Shown here one piece after another: positions 16,449-24,644 of a stretch of 64,000 nt of DNA (position 1 is its first letter; each line of letters begins with the position of its first letter). Under the pieces are notes generated by a model. That model was not told where the DNA came from. It saw only the letters and a program-made list of their open reading frames with translations, and did no database searches. Source of the DNA: DASQMT01 sp963827335 (lineage in GTDB: Bacteria; Actinomycetota; Thermoleophilia; Solirubrobacterales; Solirubrobacteraceae); the NCBI GenBank assembly GCA_963827335.1, contig CAWHAP010000021.1, positions 1 to 64,000 of the forward strand, in the 5' to 3' direction. A program made the translations under genes and the position numbers.

Positions 16449-17807
16449 TCAGCCGGACGGCCGCAGCGCGATCGTCCAGGCCATGACGATCCAGCGGAGG
16501 TCCGGCTCGACCCGCACGATCTTCACCCCGAGGCGCTCGATCTCCTCGGGCGCGATCCGGCGCGCCCTCGGCACCGGCACGGCGACATAGCGGCGCCCGC
16601 GGCGCATGCGGGCAGTGTGCTGCGCGAGCAGCCGGCCGTTCGCGCGCAGCTCGATGTCCAGCGTGCAGCGGCGCCCGCGCCGCGGCACGCACGGCAGCTG
16701 CAGGACCACCGCGCCGCGCCGGATGCGCACCGGCGCCGCCGGCAGCTCGGCGGGCTCGGCGCCGCCGAGGCCCTCGGACAGGAGCCGCTCGCAGTCGGCG
16801 GCGACCCGGTCGAAGCGGACGTTGGCGAGATCGTCGCCCGGCCCGCACGCGACGCGGTTCCCGTGGTCTCCGACGGCGGCGAAGCCGGTCGCGCCGAGCC
16901 GGTCGTCTCCCTCGCCGCCGTCGAGCCGATCGCGCCCGCCGTCGCCGTCGAGCGTGTCGTCGCCGGCCCCGCCGGTCAGCCGGTCGCGCCCTCCGCTCCC
17001 GCGCAGCGTGTCGTCGCCGCCCTCGCCGGCGAGCGCGTCGGTGCCCGCCGCGCCGTCGATGGTGTCGGCGCCCTCGCCGCCCGCGAGACGGTCGGCCCCC
17101 AGCCCGCCCTCGAGCTCGTTCACCCCCGCGTCGCCTGTGAGCACGTCGGCGAACCGGCTGCCGGTCACGTGCTCGATCCCCACGAGGACGTCGCCCTCGG
17201 CGTCGCCGCCCGACGCGCTCGCGGGCAGCGCGACCCGGACCGGAGCCGCCGAGGTCACGTAGGAGGCGGTCGCCTCGGCCGCGGCGCCGTCGAGCCGATC
17301 GGCGCCCGAGCCGCCCACCAGCGACGCCGGGCCCCGGCTGCCGTCCAGCGACTCCGTGTCCACCCCCGTCAGCGTGTCGGCCCCGTCACCGCCGTCGAGC
17401 GAGTTGCCCACGAGCCGGTCGTCGCCGGGGCCGCCGTCGATCGACACGCCGGGCGCGGCGGTCGCATCGCCGGCGTCTTCGCCGTCGCCGAGCTTCGCGC
17501 TGTACAGCGCGAAGCCGAAGGTCGAGCAGCGCACGGCGAAGGCGTCGACGCGCGCGCAGCTCGCCGGCGCCACGGTGATCGGCACGACGTCGCGGAACTC
17601 CTGGCCGCCGGGTCCCGACGTGACGGTGAGGCGGTTCGCCTCGCCGGACGCGGCGGTGTACTGCAGGTGCGGCGGCGGCGGGGAGCAGCCGCCGCCCGTG
17701 TCGGTCGGGCAGGAGTACGCCGGCGGCAGCTCCTGGACCGTCGCCGCGCCGGCCGGGGCGGCGAGGGCGAGCAGCGCGGCGGCGGCGAGGAGGAACCGGC
17801 GGATCAC
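16449..17807 (-). CDS. Secreted RTX-type calcium-binding repeat protein
   Basis: About 452 residues from the GTG at 17807. A signal peptide (FLLAAAALLALAAPAGAA) is followed by a 90-residue beta-type region, then a glycine/aspartate-rich array of hemolysin-type nonapeptides (GGxGxDxLx), for example GGPGDDRLVG, GGLGADRLAG, GGEGADTIDG, GGAGDDTLDG and GGEGDDRLG, about 12 units. A conserved C-terminal domain of about 100 residues has paired cysteines. Each repeat binds calcium and folds as a parallel beta roll outside the cell. No type I secretion genes are adjacent and a Sec-type signal is present, so export is probably Sec-dependent. The start is tentative. Confidence 0.82.
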   Translation of the reverse strand: MIRRFLLAAAALLALAAPAGAATVQELPPAYSCPTDTGGGCSPPPPHLQYTAASGEANRLTVTSGPGGQEFRDVVPITVAPASCARVDAFAVRCSTFGFALYSAKLGDGEDAGDATAAPGVSIDGGPGDDRLVGNSLDGGDGADTLTGVDTESLDGSRGPASLVGGSGADRLDGAAAEATASYVTSAAPVRVALPASASGGDAEGDVLVGIEHVTGSRFADVLTGDAGVNELEGGLGADRLAGGEGADTIDGAAGTDALAGEGGDDTLRGSGGRDRLTGGAGDDTLDGDGGRDRLDGGEGDDRLGATGFAAVGDHGNRVACGPGDDLANVRFDRVAADCERLLSEGLGGAEPAELPAAPVRIRRGAVVLQLPCVPRRGRRCTLDIELRANGRLLAQHTARMRRGRRYVAVPVPRARRIAPEEIERLGVKIVRVEPDLRWIVMAWTIALRPSG

Positions 17808-17868
17808 GGCGCGACCGTGACATCCCCGGTCCGCCGCGACAACCACCCAAGGGTCTACCGTCTCGGCG

Positions 17869-19203
17869 GTGGACACCCTCTTCGAGCCCGAGCCGGAGCC
17901 CGACGACGCGCGGCCCGAGCCGCCGCCGGTCGACGGCCCGCTGGCCGCGCGCATGCGCCCGCGCGCGCTCGACGACTACGTCGGCCAGGAGCACCTGCTC
18001 GGGCCGGGCTCCGCGCTGCGGACGTCGATCGAGTCCGGGCACCCGCACTCGATGGTGCTGTTCGGGCCGCCCGGGACGGGCAAGACGACGCTCGCGCGCA
18101 TGACCGCGGAGCACGCCGACGCCGCGTTCGAGGAGCTCTCCGCCGTCAACGCCGGGCGCCCCGAGGTGCGCGAGGTGATCGCCCGCGCGCGCGAGCGCCG
18201 CCGCGCCGGGCGGTCCACGATCTTCTTCCTCGACGAGATCCACCGCTTCAACAAGGCCCAGCAGGACGCGCTGCTGCCGGCCGTCGAGGAGGGCACGATC
18301 ACGCTCATCGGCGCCACGACCGAGAACCCGTACTTCGAGGTCAACTCCGCGTTGCTGTCCCGCGCCCAGGTCTACGAGCTGCACGCGCTCGGCGCCGCCG
18401 ACGTCGAGGGCCTCCTGCGGCGCGCGCTGGACCGCGGCGAGTGCGGCGAGACCGCGGTCGACGACGACGCCATCGCCTTCCTCGCGGCCCGCTCGGGCGG
18501 CGACGCGCGCGCCGCGCTGAACGCCCTCGAGCTCGCCTGCGAGACCGTCGGGCGCGCCGGCGACGGGTGGGGGCGCGTCACGGTGCAGGACGCCGAGGAC
18601 GCGATGCAGCGCAAGGCCGTGCTCTACGACAAGGGCGGCGACCAGCACTACGACTACATCTCGGCCTGGATCAAGTCGACGCGCGGCTCGGACCCGGACG
18701 CGTCGCTCTACTACCTCGCCGCGATGCTCGAGGGCGGCGAGGACCCGCGCTACATCGCCCGCCGCATGATCATCCTCGCCTCCGAGGACATCGGGAACGC
18801 CGACCCGCAGGCGCTCGTGGTGGCCGTGGCCGCCGCCCAGGCGGTGGAGCACGTCGGCCTGCCCGAGGGGCAGTACGCGCTCAGCCAGGCGGCGATCTAC
18901 CTGTCGCTCGCGCCGAAGTCCAACGCCGCGACGCGGGCGATCGGCGCCGCACGGGCGCACATCGCCGAAGCCGGCACCGCGACGCCGCCCGGGCCGCTGC
19001 GCACCGCCGCCTACCCCGCGGCGCGCAAGCTCGGCCGCGGGCAGGGCTACGAGTACCCGCACGGCGCGCCGGGCCACGTCAACGACCAGGAGCACCTCCC
19101 CGAGGGCCTGGAGCACCTGCGCTTCTACGCGCCCGACGACGCCGAGGCGGCGCAGCGCGAGCGGCTGGAGGCGCTGCGGCGGGCGCGCGGCCGTGACGAG
19201 TGA
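17869..19203 (+). CDS. rarA: Replication-associated recombination protein A (RarA/MgsA)
   Basis: 444 residues. A short N-terminal tail precedes RPRALDDYVGQEHLLGPG, Walker A GPPGTGKTTLA, Walker B IFFLDEIHRFNKAQQDALL, sensor 1 IGATTENPYFEVNSALLSR, and the C-terminal MgsA tetramerisation region with YDYISAWIKSTRGSDPDA and YPHGAPGHVNDQEHLPEGL. This AAA+ clamp-loader relative unwinds DNA ends and acts at stalled replication forks. The first codon is GTG at 17869. It overlaps the downstream methyltransferase gene by 11 nt, and a third gene follows by GTGA overlap, so the three form one operon. Confidence 0.96.
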   Translation: MDTLFEPEPEPDDARPEPPPVDGPLAARMRPRALDDYVGQEHLLGPGSALRTSIESGHPHSMVLFGPPGTGKTTLARMTAEHADAAFEELSAVNAGRPEVREVIARARERRRAGRSTIFFLDEIHRFNKAQQDALLPAVEEGTITLIGATTENPYFEVNSALLSRAQVYELHALGAADVEGLLRRALDRGECGETAVDDDAIAFLAARSGGDARAALNALELACETVGRAGDGWGRVTVQDAEDAMQRKAVLYDKGGDQHYDYISAWIKSTRGSDPDASLYYLAAMLEGGEDPRYIARRMIILASEDIGNADPQALVVAVAAAQAVEHVGLPEGQYALSQAAIYLSLAPKSNAATRAIGAARAHIAEAGTATPPGPLRTAAYPAARKLGRGQGYEYPHGAPGHVNDQEHLPEGLEHLRFYAPDDAEAAQRERLEALRRARGRDE

Positions 19204-19927
19204 GCGGTACGACGCGATCGGCGGGTCCTACACCGGCACCCGCGCCGAGGACCCGCGCATCGCGGCCGCGATCCACGCCGCCCTGGGCGACGCCCGGACG
19301 GTCCTGAACGTCGGCGCCGGCGCCGGCGCCTACGAGCCGCGCGACCGGGAGGTCACGGCGGTCGAGCCGTCCGCGGTGATGCGCGCCCAGCGGCCGCCCG
19401 GCGCCGCGCCGTGCGTCGACGCGCGGGCCGAGGCGCTGCCGTTCCCCGACGGCGCGTTCGACGCCGCGATGGCCGTCCTCTCCGACCACCACTGGACCGA
19501 CCGGGCGGCCGGGCTGCGCGAGCTGCGGCGGGTCGCGCGCCGCGCGGTCGTCTTCCAGTGGGATCCCGCGTACCGCGACGCGTTCTGGCTCGTCCGCGAC
19601 CACCTGCCCGACTTCGCGGCCGGGATGCGCGGGACGTTCGACGTGCTGCGCGACGCGCTCGGCGCGCCGCGCGAGATCCCGGTGCCGATCCCGCACGACT
19701 GCCGCGACGGGTTCCTGATGGCCTACTGGCGCCGGCCGGAGGCGTACCTCGACCCGGCGGTCCGGGCGAACATCTCCGTCTTCGCGCTGCTGCCGCCGGC
19801 GCAGGTCGACGCCATGGTCGCGTCGCTCCGCGCCGACCTGGAGAGCGGCGCCTGGGCGGCACGCCATGCCGACCTCCTCGACCGCGAGGCGCTCGACCTC
19901 GGCTACCGCGTCGTGGTCTCCGGGTGA
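19193..19927 (+). CDS. Class I SAM-dependent methyltransferase
   Basis: 244 residues with a Rossmann SAM-binding region: TVLNVGAGAGAYEPRDREVTAVEPS (motif I and the acidic ribose-binding Glu), ARAEALPFPDGAFDAAMAVLSDHHW (motifs II-III region), and LRELRRVARRAVVFQWDP. The second half (about 125-244) resembles UbiE/Methyltransf_11 enzymes, and the substrate cannot be told. The GTG start lies inside the rarA 3' end. Its TGA overlaps the start of the winged-helix gene. Co-transcription with a replication-fork protein and a probable DNA glycosylase makes a nucleic-acid-related role possible, but this is only context. Confidence 0.85.
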   Translation: MTSERYDAIGGSYTGTRAEDPRIAAAIHAALGDARTVLNVGAGAGAYEPRDREVTAVEPSAVMRAQRPPGAAPCVDARAEALPFPDGAFDAAMAVLSDHHWTDRAAGLRELRRVARRAVVFQWDPAYRDAFWLVRDHLPDFAAGMRGTFDVLRDALGAPREIPVPIPHDCRDGFLMAYWRRPEAYLDPAVRANISVFALLPPAQVDAMVASLRADLESGAWAARHADLLDREALDLGYRVVVSG

Positions 19928-20931
19928 GCGCGGGCGACGCCGAGCGGCGCGGGCGCGTCGCGGCGCAGCTGCTCGACGGCGGGGCGCGCGTCCCGCACGA
20001 CGCGGTCGCGCACCTGCTGGCCGTGCAGGCGCAGGACCTGCGCTCGGCGCGCCTCGCCCTGCGCGCCCGGGGCGCGGCGGCGCGCGCGGCCGACGTCGAC
20101 GCCGCGCTCGCCGACCGCTCGCTCGTGGTCGCCTGGCTGATGCGCGGCACGCTCCACCTCGTCGCGGCCGAGGACCACGGCTGGCTGCACGCGCTCACCG
20201 CGCGCCAGACCGCGGCGACGATCGAGCGACGGCTCGGGCAGCTCGACGTGACGCCGGACGCGGCGGATCGGGCCGCGGACGTGCTCGTGGCCGCGCTGGC
20301 GGACGGGCCGCTGGCGCGCCCGCAGCTCGCGGAGCGGCTCGCTGCGGCGGGCATCCCCACCGCAGGCCAGCGCATGCCGCACCTGCTCGCGCGCACCGCC
20401 GCCCGCGGGCTGATCGTGCACGGCCCGCTGCTCCCCGAGGGCCACGGGTTCGTGCTGACCGCCGACTGGCTCGGCCCGCAGCCGGCAGCGCGCGAGCGCG
20501 ACGCCGCCCTCGCCGAGCTGGCCCGCCGCTACCTGCGGGGGCACGCTCCGGCCGCGCCGGAGGACCTCGCCGCCTGGTCGGGGATCGGGCTGCGCGACGC
20601 CCGCGCCGCGTTCGCGGCGGCCCTCGAGGACGGGCCAGGGACGCCGCGCGCCGCGCGCGGCGAACTGCCGCCGCGGCTGCTCCCTGCGTTCGACCCCTAC
20701 CTGCTCGGCTGGCGCGACCGGGCGCACGCGGTCGCGCCCGAGCATGCCCGCCGCGTCCATCCCGGGGGCGGGATGCTGCGCGCGACGGCGATCGCCGACG
20801 GCCGCGCCGTCGCGACGTGGACGGCGCCCCGCGGCGTCGTGGCGCTCGACCCGTTCGCGCCGCTCGACCCTCGCGTGGCGGCCGCGCTCGACGCCGAGGC
20901 GGAGGCCGTCGCCCGCTTCGCGGACGACTAG
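19924..20931 (+). CDS. HTH_42 winged-helix protein, candidate AlkZ-like DNA glycosylase
   Basis: 335 residues of the HTH_42 superfamily (COG3214). The N-terminus has HLLAVQAQDLRSARLALRAR, with a Q-A-Q motif in the place of the catalytic QxQ of AlkZ glycosylases; the middle has LADRSLVVAWLMRGTLHLV and winged-helix-like segments (RPQLAERLAAAGI), and the end has LLPAFDPYLLGWRDR, a strongly conserved family block. Known family members unhook interstrand DNA crosslinks or remove bulky alkylated bases. GTG at 19924 overlaps the methyltransferase TGA. It shares a CTAG stop with the converging sulfite-oxidase gene. Family assignment is firm; glycosylase activity is inference. Confidence 0.84.
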   Translation: MSAGDAERRGRVAAQLLDGGARVPHDAVAHLLAVQAQDLRSARLALRARGAAARAADVDAALADRSLVVAWLMRGTLHLVAAEDHGWLHALTARQTAATIERRLGQLDVTPDAADRAADVLVAALADGPLARPQLAERLAAAGIPTAGQRMPHLLARTAARGLIVHGPLLPEGHGFVLTADWLGPQPAARERDAALAELARRYLRGHAPAAPEDLAAWSGIGLRDARAAFAAALEDGPGTPRAARGELPPRLLPAFDPYLLGWRDRAHAVAPEHARRVHPGGGMLRATAIADGRAVATWTAPRGVVALDPFAPLDPRVAAALDAEAEAVARFADD

Positions 20932-22013
20932 GCGGCGACCACGCGGATCCGCGGCCGGGCGTTGTTCACGTAGCCCTTCGGGTTCCACAGCGCGGCCTCG
21001 TCCTCGGGCTGGGTCGCGGCGGACGAGTCCCACGCGCGCACGACGATCTCGTGCCCGCCCGGCGCAAGGTCGAGCGTGATCCGCCACTGCCGCCAGGCCC
21101 AGCGGCCGAGGTCGTCGAGCAGCTCGGCCTGCCGCCACGTCGCCCCGCCGTCGAGCGACACGTCGACGCGCGCGACGTGGCGCTCCCCGCCCGCGAACGC
21201 GTAGCCGCGCACCTCGACCGGCCCGGCCGCGACGGTCGCGCCGTCGGCCGGGGCGAGGATGTCGGCGTTCAGCGCCACGAGCCCGAGGGGCATGCCGCGG
21301 CCCGGCCCGGGCGTGTCGTCCTCGGGCAGCAGCCGGTAGACGACCTGCTGGAAGTACCCCACCCACGGCGCGGAGCGGACCTCGATCCGCTCGAGCCACT
21401 TGACGCTGCGCGCGCCGATGTAGCCGGGCACCACGACGCGCAGCGGCGCGCCGTGCACCGGGCTCAGCGGTTCGCCGTTCATCGCCCACGCCAGCAGCAC
21501 CTCGGGGCGGCGGGCCTTGTCGAGCGGGATCGAGCCGCCGAAGCGCTGCGGCGGCTTCGCCTCCGGGCACAGGTCGGCGCCGTCGAAGCCGACGTGCGCC
21601 GCCTCCGGCAGCGGCTTGGCCAGCGCGAGCACGTCGGCGAGCGGCACGCCCGTCCAGGTCGCGGTGCCCGTCGCGCCCGGTCCCCACGGCGCCTCGCCCG
21701 GGATGTCGCGGATCGCCATCAGGCCGGCCCGCCGGTTCCCCGCGCACTGGAGCGTCGCCGTCACCTCGCACGCGCGGAACGCCTCGCGCAGCGTCGAGAG
21801 CGAGAGCGACAGCTCGCGCTCCACGAGCCCGCCGACGATCAGGTGGAAGGCGCCGGCGTCGACCTCGGGCACGGCGCCGTGGCCGCGCACGTAGAACGCG
21901 TCGGTCGCGGTGAGCGGCCCGTCGGCCAGCGCGGCGGCGCACGTCTCGACGTTGAACGGGTCGAGCTCGTGGACGATGACGTCCTGGCGCTTTCCGTAAC
22001 GTCGCCCGGACAT
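20928..22013 (-). CDS. Sulfite oxidase-family molybdopterin enzyme
   Basis: 361 residues with the SUOX fold: FYVRGHGAVPEVDAGAFHL, then the molybdenum-ligand Cys in LQCAGNRR, the cofactor-binding APLRVVVPGYIGARSVKWL, and a C-terminal Ig-like Mo-co dimerisation domain (about 245-360) with SLDGGATWRQAEL and LWNPKGYVNNARP. No signal or Tat motif is visible from the ATG at 22013, so it may be cytoplasmic, unlike most sulfite dehydrogenases. No heme domain is fused. It oxidises sulfite or a related substrate. A MoaB homologue for molybdenum cofactor synthesis lies 5 kb away at 27208. Confidence 0.9.
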   Translation of the reverse strand: MSGRRYGKRQDVIVHELDPFNVETCAAALADGPLTATDAFYVRGHGAVPEVDAGAFHLIVGGLVERELSLSLSTLREAFRACEVTATLQCAGNRRAGLMAIRDIPGEAPWGPGATGTATWTGVPLADVLALAKPLPEAAHVGFDGADLCPEAKPPQRFGGSIPLDKARRPEVLLAWAMNGEPLSPVHGAPLRVVVPGYIGARSVKWLERIEVRSAPWVGYFQQVVYRLLPEDDTPGPGRGMPLGLVALNADILAPADGATVAAGPVEVRGYAFAGGERHVARVDVSLDGGATWRQAELLDDLGRWAWRQWRITLDLAPGGHEIVVRAWDSSAATQPEDEAALWNPKGYVNNARPRIRVVAA

Positions 22014-22106
22014 CAGCGCCCGCCCTCGAGGCGAGTCCGGGGCGCCGCCGCGGTCAGGCGATGATGGGAGGGCGGAACGGCTCTCACGATTGCGAGGATA
22101 GGTGCG

Positions 22107-23453
22107 ATGGCAAACCTCGAGGAAGCAATCGCCGCGCAGCCGATGTGGGCGCTCGTCCCGGCGCGCCATCGCGCGCGCTACCTGCGCCGGGCCGCGAAGG
22201 CCGTCCTGGACGAGCTCGACCCGCTGGCCGACCTCCTCGCCGCCGAGACCGGGCAGCCGCGCAGCGAGGCGACGCTCGCCGAGCTGCTGCCGTCGGTGGG
22301 CGGGCTGCACGGGCTCGCCGCCGAGGGCCCGGACGCGCTCGCCGACCGCCGGCTCGGCCCCGTCCCGGCGCTCCGGGCGGGCCGGCGCTCCACGCTCGTG
22401 CAGGCGCCGTTCGGCGTCGCCGGCGTCCACGTGCGCGACGGCTCGGCCTGGAACGCGCCGCTGCTCGAGGTCGGCGCCGCCCTGCTCGCCGGCAACGCCG
22501 TGCTGCTGGCACCCGCCGCGCCGCGCGCCGCCGCCGCCATGCGCGGCGCGTTCGTCCGCGCCGGCCTGCCCGAGGAGCTGCTCGCGATCGTCGCGCCGGA
22601 CGCGCTCGCCGGCGCCGCCCACGTCGTGACGCTCGACCCGCCGCCGGGCGAGGGCACGATGCTCGTGCTCGACGGCGCGCCGCTGGACCGCGCCGTCACC
22701 GGCGCGGTCTGGGCCGCCTTCGCCAACGGCGGCCGCGGGCACGCCGGCATCGGCCGCGCGATCGCCGTGCCGCCCCTGGCCGGCGCGCTCGCGAGCGGGG
22801 TCGCGGACGCCGCGCGGCACCTGCGCGTGGGCGACCCGCGCGCGCCGGAGACCGAGGTCGGACCGCTCGCCGGACCCGCCGACCGGGAGCGGATCGAGGC
22901 GCTCGTCGCGGCCGCCGAGGCGAGCGGCGCGACCCGGCTGTGCGGCGGGCCGCTCGACGTGCCGGGCGTGGCGGGGACGTTCTACGCCCCGGTCGTGCTG
23001 CGCTCGGTGCCGCCGGACGCCGCGCTGCTGCGCGAGCCGGCGCCCGGCCCCGTGCTCGCCGTCGTCGAGGCGGGCTCGCAGGCGGAGGCGATCGCGCTGG
23101 CCGCGGGCGCGCGCGGCACGCTGTCGGTGTGGACCGGGGATCGCGCGCACGGCGAGCGGGTCGCCCGCGGGCTGGGCGCGGCGCTCGCGTGGGTCAACGA
23201 GCACGGCGTGCCCACGCCGGCCGCGCCGGTCCGGCTGGCGCGCTACGTGGCGCCGCGCCAGCTCGCGTCGCAGCCGACGCGCCTGCGCTCGGCGCGCTGG
23301 CTGCCCTACGACCCGGCGCTGCTGCAGGCCGCGACGGCCTCCGCGCGGCTGCTGCACGGGCGCGAGTCCGAGCGCTGGCGAACGCTGCGCGCCGGCGCGC
23401 TCCCGCTCGCGCGCACGGCGGTGCGGCTCGGGCGCGAGGCGCGGGGGCGCTAG
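22107..23453 (+). CDS. Aldehyde dehydrogenase-fold protein lacking the catalytic cysteine (probable pseudoenzyme)
   Basis: 448 residues that follow the ALDH fold throughout: APFGVAGVHVRDGSAWNAPLLE, AALLAGNAVLLAPAAP, LRVGDPRAPETEVGPLAG and the late EPAPGPVLAVVEA. The catalytic centre is degraded: the region that should read GQxC reads ANGGRGHAGIGRA, placing His where Cys belongs, and the general-base Glu block ELGG reads LDGAP. Oxidation through a thiohemiacetal is therefore impossible by the usual route. The C-terminal 60 residues are Arg/Ala-rich. ATG at 22107 fits, 93 nt from the divergent sulfite-oxidase gene. It may bind a cofactor or act as a scaffold; the function is unknown. Confidence 0.78.
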   Translation: MANLEEAIAAQPMWALVPARHRARYLRRAAKAVLDELDPLADLLAAETGQPRSEATLAELLPSVGGLHGLAAEGPDALADRRLGPVPALRAGRRSTLVQAPFGVAGVHVRDGSAWNAPLLEVGAALLAGNAVLLAPAAPRAAAAMRGAFVRAGLPEELLAIVAPDALAGAAHVVTLDPPPGEGTMLVLDGAPLDRAVTGAVWAAFANGGRGHAGIGRAIAVPPLAGALASGVADAARHLRVGDPRAPETEVGPLAGPADRERIEALVAAAEASGATRLCGGPLDVPGVAGTFYAPVVLRSVPPDAALLREPAPGPVLAVVEAGSQAEAIALAAGARGTLSVWTGDRAHGERVARGLGAALAWVNEHGVPTPAAPVRLARYVAPRQLASQPTRLRSARWLPYDPALLQAATASARLLHGRESERWRTLRAGALPLARTAVRLGREARGR

Positions 23454-23490
23454 CGCAGCCGCGTCTGCGATGCTCCCGGACCGCCCTTCG

Positions 23491-24330
23491 ATGTCCACGC
23501 CCGACCCTCCCGACCCGACGTTCTGGATCTGCGAGACCTGCGCGGTCGAGCACGCCGAGCGACCCGACGTCTGCGCGATCTGCGCCGACGAGCGCCAGTG
23601 GACGCCGGCCGCCGGGCAGCGCTGGACCACCCTCGAGCAGCTCGCCGCCGCCGGGCACCGCACCGTCGTCGAGGAGCTGGAGCCGGACCTCCTGGGCATC
23701 GAGGCGATCCCGAAGGTCGGCATCGGCCAGCAGACGAAGGTGGTGGTCACGCCGGACGGGCTGCTGCTGTGGGATCCGATCGGCTTCGTCGACGATGCCG
23801 CCGTGCAGCGGATCCGCGCGCACGGCGAGGTGCGGGCGATCGCGGCGAGCCATCCGCACATGTACGGCGTGCAGGTGGAGTGGAGCCGGGCGCTCGGGGG
23901 CGCCGAGGTCCTCGTCCCCGAGGCCGACCGCGCCTGGGTCGCCCGGCCCGATCCGGTCGTGCGGACCTGGAGCGGCACGCTCGAGGTGCTCCCGGGCGTC
24001 ACGCTGAGCCAGCCGGGCGGGCACTTCCCCGGGAGCACGGTGGTGCACTGGTCCGCGGGGGCCGAGGGGCGCGGCGTGCTCCTGTCGAGCGACACCGTCT
24101 TCGCGAACCCGGACCGCGTGTCGGTGGCGTTCATGCGCAGCTACCCGAACCACCTTCCGCTGTCGGGCGGCGTGGCCGAGCGGGTCGCCAGCCACCTGGC
24201 GCAGTACGCGTTCGACCGGCTCTACGGCAACTTCGCGAACGTCATCCCGGCCGACGCCCGGGCGGTCGTCCGGCGGTCGGCCGATCGTCACGCCGCCTGG
24301 ACCCGCGGCGAGCGCGACGATCTGACCTGA
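23491..24330 (+). CDS. MBL-fold hydrolase with N-terminal zinc ribbon
   Basis: About 279 residues (an ATG at 23470 would add seven). The N-terminus has a four-cysteine zinc ribbon, ICETCAVEHAERPDVCAIC. The rest follows a metallo-beta-lactamase-fold group seen in actinobacteria: GIGQQTKVVVTPDGLLLWDP, SHPHMYGVQVEWSRAL, PGGHFPGSTVVHW, SSDTVFANPDRVSV and MRSYPNHLPL. The classic HxHxDH is reduced to SHPHMYG, so the metal site is atypical, although the GGHFPG His and the SSD Asp are kept. Substrate unknown. It ends immediately beside the converging small membrane gene (TGA/TCA abut). Confidence 0.78.
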   Translation: MSTPDPPDPTFWICETCAVEHAERPDVCAICADERQWTPAAGQRWTTLEQLAAAGHRTVVEELEPDLLGIEAIPKVGIGQQTKVVVTPDGLLLWDPIGFVDDAAVQRIRAHGEVRAIAASHPHMYGVQVEWSRALGGAEVLVPEADRAWVARPDPVVRTWSGTLEVLPGVTLSQPGGHFPGSTVVHWSAGAEGRGVLLSSDTVFANPDRVSVAFMRSYPNHLPLSGGVAERVASHLAQYAFDRLYGNFANVIPADARAVVRRSADRHAAWTRGERDDLT

Positions 24331-24567
24331 TCAGGCGGTGGCGGCGCCCGGGGCCGGCGTGCCCGCGGCGGGCGACGGCGCGGAGACGGGCGTCACGGCG
24401 ATCCGGACCGCGAACCCGACGAGCGTGTTCACGGCGACGACGACGGCCGCGATCCCGGCCTCGTCGATCTGGACCACGCCGAGCAGCACGAGGACGGGCA
24501 TGACGGAGGCGACGAGCGTGCCGACGGCGGCGGGCTCGCGCTGGAGGACGGCCTTGAGATTGCGCAT
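24331..24567 (-). CDS. Small two-helix membrane protein (holin-like)
   Basis: 78 residues. After a basic start (MRNLKAVLQREP) come two hydrophobic helices, about 14-32 (VGTLVASVMPVLVLLGVV) and 38-60 (AGIAAVVVAVNTLVGFAVRI), then a Pro/Ala tail. A strong Shine-Dalgarno, AAGGAG, lies ahead of the ATG. Layout and size resemble actinophage holins, but no lysin or other phage gene is nearby, so this is only a structural likeness. It lies downstream of the DUF2236 gene on the same strand with a 77-nt gap. Function unknown. Confidence 0.7.
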   Translation of the reverse strand: MRNLKAVLQREPAAVGTLVASVMPVLVLLGVVQIDEAGIAAVVVAVNTLVGFAVRIAVTPVSAPSPAAGTPAPGAATA

Positions 24568-24644
24568 TCGTGCGCTCCTTCGTGCGGGGGGGTTCCTGCG
24601 ACGCCATCCAGCTTCCCCGTGCGCGCGGCCCGCGGACATCCCCC

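Noticed and set aside
16449..17807. Hemolysin toxin with type I secretion
   Set aside because: RTX nonapeptides only show calcium-binding repeats; there is no toxin domain or HlyB/D/TolC gene, and a Sec-type signal peptide is present.
24331..24567. Phage holin as evidence of a prophage
   Set aside because: Only topology and size match; there are no lysin, capsid, integrase or other phage genes within many kilobases.
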